DNA from: Sulfurimonas sp.
GTDB taxonomy: Bacteria > Campylobacterota > Campylobacteria > Campylobacterales > Sulfurimonadaceae
DNA: 12,268 bases
Reading direction: 5' to 3'
Assembly: GCA_021157665.1 (NCBI GenBank)
Contig: JAGGWE010000167.1
Span: 1 to 12,268, forward strand
This document shows, piece after piece, positions 7,742-12,268 of the stretch. Positions within the stretch are counted from its first letter, which is position 1; each line of letters begins with the position of its first letter. The notes beneath the pieces are model-generated. The model did not search any database and had not been told where the DNA came from. It was given only the letters and a program-made list of their open reading frames with translations. A program made the position numbers and the translations under genes.

Positions 7742-10702
7742 CTATATTCCTATTCCCATATCATAAGAAACTTTCTCAAATAACTGAGCTAAAAACACCT
7801 TTTTAAAATCATTATTATTTGTAAACTGCTGATATATTTTAAATCCATCTCCCATAAAATAGTCTTGTATAGTATTTGCAGCAACATCTTCAAACACAAC
7901 TCTCATATTTTGTCTATCTGTGTTTGATGTTGATTTTACAAAGTCACTGTTAGTTCTAATATCATCACTAATATTTTGAACTAATCGCTTCACTTTATCA
8001 TCGTCGCCAAAGTCTACATTTCCAAACTTATCATTAAAGGTTTGTAAGATATTTGAGAGTACATCTATCTCAGGTTCTGCACTACCACCACTTCCGTCGC
8101 CAGTCATCGGTTTAAGAACACCATCGCCACCAAGTCCTATATTTTGTATATCATTTAACTGTATTCTGTAACTATCATAATCAATATTGTCCAGTATTCC
8201 TTTTGAAAGGTCTTCATCTTTTTCAATCTCTAATTTTGAATACAATTTACTCAAAAACATATACCTTTTTTCAACAGCAATATTTTCATCTCTAAAAGGT
8301 ATGATTTGAACCAAAAATGAATATAGTCGTAAAAAAGATTGTACTTTACCTTTAAACTCTATTTTTGTATCTTTATCTAACTCTGTAAACTCTTCTACTG
8401 CACTATCTAAAATCGAATGTATCACATCCTCTTTTTTATTGCTTATAATTGCTTCTGCAAAACTTTCAATAAGCACATTATCATAAACTTTAAAATCATC
8501 CAATAAGTCAACCAAGTCATATAATTTATTATGGTCAGTTTTTTCTTCTAAAGATGTCATTTCATAATAATCTTTAAATGACTTTTCAACATCATCGTGC
8601 GTATTGTAAAAGTCAAGTACAAAGGTTTCGTTTTTATTTGGCATTACACGATTAAGTCGTGAAAGTGTCTGCACACATTTAACACCACCAAGTTTTTTAA
8701 ACACATACATCGTGTGTAATTTTGGTTGGTCAAATCCAGTTTGGTATTTATCTGCTACAACTAAAAACTTATACTTTTGGGTATCAAACTCCTCTTTTGT
8801 CTTTGAGTCGCCAAAACCATTCAACTTGCCCTCTGTGTATTCCTCATCATCTATTTTTACAGTTCCTGAAAAAGCCAAAATAGCTTTATATGGCTGATTA
8901 TTATCTTTTAAGTATCTATTTAATGACATAAAGTATTTAACAGCTTCTTGTCGTGACTGTGTAACTATCATAGCCTTTGCTTGACCTTTTATCTTCTTAA
9001 TGACATTGTCAAAAAAGTGGTCTCCTATAATACGAATCTTTTTATCAATAGTTATCGTTTGTGTCTCTACATAATGCTTTAGCTTTCGAGAAGCTCTTTT
9101 TTTATCATATTTAGGGTCATCCTCTATTGCACTTAACAGTTTATAATAACTATCATAGGTAGTATAGTTTTTTAAAACATCAAGTATAAAGTTTTCCTCA
9201 ATAGCTTGTTTCATACTATACAAATGAAAAGGAACATATCCACCATCATCTATTTTTTTTCCAAATAACTCTAAAGTTTTCTCTTTTGGTGTAGCTGTAA
9301 AAGCAAAATATGAAGCATTTTTTTGTAGCTTCTTAACTTTTATAATTTCTACAATCTCATCTTCTATTGTTCTTTCCTCTTCACTCTCTGTATCACTACC
9401 AATACTTTCACCCATACCTTGCATAGTTGAACCACTTGTTGAACTGTGAGCTTCATCTATAATTATTGCAAAGTTCTTATCTGATAAATCGCCTATATCA
9501 TTTACAATAAAGGGAAATTTTTGAATAGTAGAAATAATAATTTTTTTACCATCTTTCAAAGACTGTCTTAGTTGTTTACTTCCATTTTTAATAGGTTCAA
9601 CAACACCACTTTGAGAGGTAAACGATGAGATATTATCTTGTATCTGCTTATCTAAGATTGTTCTATCAGTAACAACGATAATACTGTTAAATATTGGCTT
9701 CTCTCCACTACTATCCATATGACTCACAAGCTTATGAGCTAACCACGATATAGAGTTAGATTTACCTGAACCTGCGGAGTGTTGAATAAGATAACGCTCC
9801 CCAACCCCTTTTTCTTTTGAGTCTTTAAGAAGCTTACTTACTACATCAAGTTGATGAAACCTTGGAAAAATAATCTTTTTACTTACTTTCTTAGTCTCTT
9901 TGTCTTTTTCTTCGATATATTGAGTGTAGTTCTTAACTATATCAATAAGTATCTCTTTTTTAAATATATCTTCCCAAAGATATGCAGTTTTTACACCATC
10001 ACTTGGTGGATTACCTGCACCTTTTTTCAGTTCTTTATCTGCTTTTCCTGCATTTAAACCTTTATTAAAAGGTAAGAAAAATGTTTTTTGTGCTGATAGT
10101 CTTGTAGTCATAAAGACTAAGCTTGTATCTACTGCAAAATGAACTAAACATCTACCAAACTTAAAAAGTTCTTCTCGTGGGTCACGGTCTTGTTTATACT
10201 GCTTTATTGCGTCATTTACATTTTGACCTGTTAGCTCATTTTTTAATTCAAGTGTAATAATAGGCACTCCATTTAAAAACAGCACCATATCAAGTGATTT
10301 TTCATTGTTAAGACTAAAATGAACTTGTCTCATTACAGAAAAAATATTTTTAGAATAAAGTTTTACAGTATCAGCATTTAAAGTAGAGTTTGGCTTGTCA
10401 TAGGCGATGACTAATTTTATACCATTATCTTTGATACCATTTTTTAAAACATCTACAATCGTTTTAGATTGTATCTGCTTAAAAAGGCGTTTTACTATTT
10501 TAGTTTTGTACTCATCTCCGTGTATAGTCTTTAACTTTTCTAACTCATCTTTTTGAGTATCTTCCAAAAATCTAAACAGTAGTTCAGTATCCAAACATAA
10601 AGCTCTATCATAACCCTTATAGTTTCGTTTTTCATAACTGTTACTATCAAACAAGTAACTTTCTATAAACTCTTCTAAATTAATCTCTTTTAATTCTGTC
10701 AT
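7742..10702 (-). CDS. hsdR: Type I restriction enzyme R subunit (HsdR, EcoR124I-like)
   Basis: 986 residues, full length for HsdR, the motor and nuclease subunit of type I restriction-modification enzymes. The N-terminal nuclease has the PD-(D/E)xK triad D138, E152 and K154 (ELKNELTGQ) with the same D-to-E spacing as EcoR124I. The helicase core shows Walker A AGSGKS (310-315), DEAH (416-419), FTATP (468-472), KYQTGFDQP (652-660) and the motif VI region QTLSRLNRV (678-686). A Gly/Asp-rich linker GDGSGGSAEPE separates the C-terminal helical part that normally docks to HsdM. All catalytic motifs are intact. The start has a strong AAGGTGAT site. No hsdM or hsdS is in the window; the gene is preceded by small non-RM genes on the same strand. 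It can restrict DNA only with partner subunits, presumably encoded beyond the right edge or elsewhere. Confidence 0.97.
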   Translation of the reverse strand: MTELKEINLEEFIESYLFDSNSYEKRNYKGYDRALCLDTELLFRFLEDTQKDELEKLKTIHGDEYKTKIVKRLFKQIQSKTIVDVLKNGIKDNGIKLVIAYDKPNSTLNADTVKLYSKNIFSVMRQVHFSLNNEKSLDMVLFLNGVPIITLELKNELTGQNVNDAIKQYKQDRDPREELFKFGRCLVHFAVDTSLVFMTTRLSAQKTFFLPFNKGLNAGKADKELKKGAGNPPSDGVKTAYLWEDIFKKEILIDIVKNYTQYIEEKDKETKKVSKKIIFPRFHQLDVVSKLLKDSKEKGVGERYLIQHSAGSGKSNSISWLAHKLVSHMDSSGEKPIFNSIIVVTDRTILDKQIQDNISSFTSQSGVVEPIKNGSKQLRQSLKDGKKIIISTIQKFPFIVNDIGDLSDKNFAIIIDEAHSSTSGSTMQGMGESIGSDTESEEERTIEDEIVEIIKVKKLQKNASYFAFTATPKEKTLELFGKKIDDGGYVPFHLYSMKQAIEENFILDVLKNYTTYDSYYKLLSAIEDDPKYDKKRASRKLKHYVETQTITIDKKIRIIGDHFFDNVIKKIKGQAKAMIVTQSRQEAVKYFMSLNRYLKDNNQPYKAILAFSGTVKIDDEEYTEGKLNGFGDSKTKEEFDTQKYKFLVVADKYQTGFDQPKLHTMYVFKKLGGVKCVQTLSRLNRVMPNKNETFVLDFYNTHDDVEKSFKDYYEMTSLEEKTDHNKLYDLVDLLDDFKVYDNVLIESFAEAIISNKKEDVIHSILDSAVEEFTELDKDTKIEFKGKVQSFLRLYSFLVQIIPFRDENIAVEKRYMFLSKLYSKLEIEKDEDLSKGILDNIDYDSYRIQLNDIQNIGLGGDGVLKPMTGDGSGGSAEPEIDVLSNILQTFNDKFGNVDFGDDDKVKRLVQNISDDIRTNSDFVKSTSNTDRQNMRVVFEDVAANTIQDYFMGDGFKIYQQFTNNNDFKKVFLAQLFEKVSYDMGIGI

Positions 10703-10705
10703 TTC

Positions 10706-10713
10706 ATCACCTT
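10706..10713 (-). promoter_or_regulatory. Ribosome-binding site of hsdR
   Basis: AAGGTGAT lies immediately before the ATG at 10702 with about five bases after the GGTG core. It is among the best anti-16S matches in the window and fixes the hsdR start at MTELKEI. Confidence 0.7.
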
Positions 10714-10731
10714 AATTAAAATGTTTCTTTT

Positions 10732-10911
10732 TTACACATTGTTAAAGTAGTTTTCGCTCATCAGGTTACATTTAGACACATTATAATACAATTCTACATC
10801 TTGATATACCAAATGGTATAGAGGAGTATCTCTTAGATATTCACTCGCAGGTGGCTGGATAACATCGCACAGCCGTACCAAAGCGGTGTTAAAACTACTT
10901 CTTTTTTTCAT
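10732..10911 (-). CDS. Unrecognised small protein, 59 residues, between the BECR-like gene and hsdR
   Basis: An ATG at 10911 opens 59 codons ending in TAA at 10734-10732, beginning MKKRSSFNTALVRL and ending SENYFNNV. The start lies 17 bases inside the end of the 178-residue gene, with GAGG ten bases upstream, and its stop is 29 bases before the hsdR start. That fits a coupled gene in the same operon. No known domain is recognised; the centre is rich in tyrosine, valine and acidic residues with no membrane segment. Bases 10841-10890 inside it are about 56% G+C, far above its surroundings, so this patch may have a different origin. It may be an antitoxin-like or accessory small protein, or a decayed remnant. 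No homologue is known to me, and coding status is a judgement from spacing and overlap. Confidence 0.5.
   Translation of the reverse strand: MKKRSSFNTALVRLCDVIQPPASEYLRDTPLYHLVYQDVELYYNVSKCNLMSENYFNNV
10780..10785 (-). promoter_or_regulatory. Candidate internal -10 element upstream of hsdR
   Basis: TATAAT on the minus strand, inside the 59-residue ORF, would start transcription near 10773, about 70 bases before the hsdR ATG. No good -35 is seen at 16-18 bases; instead a near-palindrome (10805-10820) occupies roughly the -32 to -47 region. It could let hsdR be transcribed separately from the small upstream genes. Confidence 0.3.
10805..10820. repeat. Inverted repeat TATACCA-aa-TGGTATA
   Basis: Two perfect seven-base arms are separated by two bases. 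It lies within the 59-residue ORF and just upstream of the candidate hsdR -10 element. The spacer is too short for an RNA hairpin, so if functional it would be a dimeric protein operator. Arms of this length arise by chance in AT-rich DNA, so confidence in function is low. Confidence 0.35.
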
Positions 10912-11431
10912 ATCTATTTAACCTCGATTTAAAATCTCTATATTTGTTTTTATGTACTGGATATGCAGTAACAAGTAAATTTTGACTCTTTCCCAAATGT
11001 TTAATCAACACAATAAAAAATCTTTTCGTATCCCAAATAAAATGGGTAGGCTTTCCATTATCTTCATAAAAATATTTTATATGTTCTTGCCCAACACTAT
11101 CAAGAGTCTGTTTTATCCAATGAATTCTTTTTGCTCTTGAAGAAGAATATACTCTATTTTTTTCTTTATCTTCAGGACAAGGATTATTTCTTTTTTTACA
11201 GTCAAACTCTTTTTTTGTAATGATATGCCAAAACCTTTCAGGCTTTTTTTCTAAAGAAAAAGGGCAGTTACAAACAACATTAGGTTTAACAGTAATGACA
11301 TACTTTACTGAGTTGATTGTTAGTACAGCTTGAGTATCTATAAAGTCATTTTTAAAAATCTTAAATAATTTTTCAATATCTTTTTCATTCGATTTAGTTT
11401 CATCACTTAACATCAAAGGAAAATCTTGCAC
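10895..11431 (-). CDS. Putative BECR-fold (RelE/barnase-like) nuclease or toxin-like protein
   Basis: 178 residues. The C-terminal half contains RVYSSSRAKRIHWIKQTL, then FIWDTKRFFIVL and LLVTAYPV (152-159), followed by a basic helix. A final strand reading 'yFLvTAY' followed by basic residues is characteristic of the BECR superfamily (barnase, EndoU, colicin E5/D, RelE), which includes many RNase toxins. The middle has RFWHIITKK (66-74) and four cysteines (C54, C56, C78, C85) that could bind a metal; H69, R99, H104 and T155 are candidate active-site residues. The start is a GTG sharing one base with the TAG of the DUF3800 gene and served by AAGG seven bases upstream. The assignment is by pattern recognition only; an uncharacterised zinc-binding family is the alternative. 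Tight coupling to DUF3800 suggests joint function. Confidence 0.8.
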   Translation of the reverse strand: MQDFPLMLSDETKSNEKDIEKLFKIFKNDFIDTQAVLTINSVKYVITVKPNVVCNCPFSLEKKPERFWHIITKKEFDCKKRNNPCPEDKEKNRVYSSSRAKRIHWIKQTLDSVGQEHIKYFYEDNGKPTHFIWDTKRFFIVLIKHLGKSQNLLVTAYPVHKNKYRDFKSRLNRYEKKK

Positions 11432-12111
11432 TATTTTACCTTTTTAGGGTCTTGAATAAATCTATTAAATTTTTCATAACCATAGCTTGATGTTGTATTC
11501 AGTTTTAGCCTCAAGCGTCTCTCAATATAGTCTATAATCTCTAACTTTATTTTACTACCATCTAAACCTCTCATCTTATAAGAAACTGCACCAGTAAACA
11601 AGTCAGTTAATTGCAACAATTGAGACTCATCCGCACGGATATGTTGCATAAAAGGTAAAGGCAACTCTCTTGAGTTTTCAAACACCTCTTTAAGGTTATC
11701 AAGTGCCTCTTTCCCACGAGTGTCTTTTAAGTCCATATAGATTTTATAACTATCGCTCTCATTCATTATCTTTTTCAACACTAAATAGTAACTCTTATAG
11801 TAAAACTCACTATGCGTCTGATTAAAAGCATTATGATTTAAGTCTTGCTTATTGATGATACTTACAACTCGATAACTAATTTTTGAGTCTATAAAGTAAT
11901 CAATAAGCTCTTTATAAAGTGGCATTCGGCTATATGATAGTTTTGTCCATTTTATTTCAAAAGGGTTTTTATGCTTTAGTTTTATCTCTTTTATATCATT
12001 CTTGACTTTTTCATACTCATCAGCAGGAAGCTTAATAGCTCCAAGTGACATAATATCCCACCCATCATTTTGAAGATGGCAACTCTCATCACAAAATATT
12101 TTATAATTCAT
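11431..12111 (-). CDS. DUF3800 family protein (predicted RNase H-like fold)
   Basis: 226 residues, the normal DUF3800 length. It begins with the family hallmark FCDESCH (6-12; D8, E9, S10), has EIKWTKL (52-58), a central strand IYMDLKD (124-130; D127) and the terminal signature DESQLLQLTDLFTGA (161-175; D161, D170). The spaced acidic residues on strands and a helix are why the family is predicted to be a metal-dependent RNase H-like nuclease; biochemical proof is not known to me. DUF3800 genes are frequent in defence and mobile regions. The start is an ATG with AAGG six bases upstream, overlapping the end of the gene entering from the right by 11 bases, and its stop shares a base with the next gene's GTG. 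It is therefore in the middle of a coupled operon. Confidence 0.88.
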   Translation of the reverse strand: MNYKIFCDESCHLQNDGWDIMSLGAIKLPADEYEKVKNDIKEIKLKHKNPFEIKWTKLSYSRMPLYKELIDYFIDSKISYRVVSIINKQDLNHNAFNQTHSEFYYKSYYLVLKKIMNESDSYKIYMDLKDTRGKEALDNLKEVFENSRELPLPFMQHIRADESQLLQLTDLFTGAVSYKMRGLDGSKIKLEIIDYIERRLRLKLNTTSSYGYEKFNRFIQDPKKVK

Positions 12112-12268
12112 TTTTAGCCTTTAATGATTTAGTATTATCTTCAATATTTTTTAATATTTTTAATATTTTTGTATCATTATTATCAGTCATGTTTTGTTTT
12201 AAATTTTTCAGATCACTTACAAATATATGTAATATTTGTATTATTTCATAGATATAATATATAAGTAC
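12101..12268 (-). CDS. C-terminal end of an unidentified hydrophobic/coiled protein (partial, enters from right edge)
   Basis: The frame is open without a stop from the window edge (12268) to a TAA at 12103-12101, giving at least 55 codons. The visible part starts with a hydrophobic stretch (LIYYIYEIIQILHIFV) and then becomes charged and helical, with regular I/L spacing (DTKILKILKNIEDNTKSL), like a membrane segment followed by a short coiled coil. It overlaps the DUF3800 start by 11 bases (ATGAATTATAA), the overlap style used elsewhere in this cassette. If translation began at the internal ATG (12190) it would be only a 29-residue peptide, but no ribosome-binding site precedes it. No family is recognised. 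It is probably the upstream member of the DUF3800 operon. Confidence 0.5.
   Translation of the reverse strand, partial: VLIYYIYEIIQILHIFVSDLKNLKQNMTDNNDTKILKILKNIEDNTKSLKAKNEL

Noticed and set aside
8712..8897. 61-codon plus-strand frame opposite hsdR
   Set aside because: Shadow frame inside the helicase region; no independent evidence of coding.
9851..10057. 68-codon plus-strand hydrophobic frame opposite hsdR, resembling a membrane peptide
   Set aside because: The hydrophobic, Phe-rich composition is what antisense of lysine/glutamate-rich coding sequence produces; there is no promoter or ribosome-binding site.
10745..10900. Ten-base inverted repeat (AAGTAGTTTT at 10745-10754, AAAACTACTT at 10891-10900) around the 59-residue ORF, possibly ends of a mini-insertion
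   Set aside because: Repeats of this length at such spacing are expected by chance in AT-rich DNA, there is no target duplication, and both arms lie within coding frames.
10738..10902. Possible integron attC-like site because of GTTAAA at both ends and a G+C-rich centre
   Set aside because: The core sites do not match GTTRRRY/RYYYAAC and no extended fold-back pairing is present.

Overview
The window is AT-rich (roughly 30% G+C by eye) with dense, overlapping genes and frequent TTG/GTG starts. Gene content and protein style suggest a Campylobacterota (epsilonproteobacterial) bacterium of the Sulfurimonas/Arcobacter kind. This comes from family resemblance, not from a marker gene. No rRNA, tRNA, CRISPR array, IS element or replication origin was seen.

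Left part (1-3514). A GGDEF-EAL signalling gene runs off the left edge on the minus strand. It diverges, across a 107-base promoter region, from a two-gene plus-strand unit: a family-4-type uracil-DNA glycosylase homologue whose iron-sulfur cysteines are intact but whose active-site motifs are altered, coupled by an ATGA overlap to an exported protein resembling type 1 periplasmic-binding folds. The second gene overlaps the convergent thioesterase gene at its 3' end.

Middle (3488-7676, all minus strand, transcribed right to left). Ferrochelatase (hemH), a HAD-family phosphatase, a membrane-anchored coiled-coil protein, a patatin-like lipase and a YbgC-type acyl-CoA thioesterase. Gaps are a few bases to about 60, and the last three genes overlap one another, which suggests coupled expression of envelope or lipid functions.

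Right part (7742-12268, minus strand). A defence-type segment. In transcription order it holds the C-terminal end of an unidentified hydrophobic/coiled protein entering from the right edge, a DUF3800 protein (predicted RNase H-like), a 178-residue protein that looks like a BECR-fold (RelE/barnase-like) nuclease, an unrecognised 59-residue ORF too short for most gene callers, and a full-length type I restriction HsdR subunit. The first four are joined by 11-, 1- and 17-base overlaps, and hsdR follows 29 bases later. No hsdM or hsdS is visible, so either they lie beyond the right edge, with these small genes inserted between hsdMS and hsdR, or hsdR is an orphan. This cassette is the most likely place for an undescribed system. 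That DUF3800 and the BECR-like protein act together, and with HsdR, is inference from gene order only.
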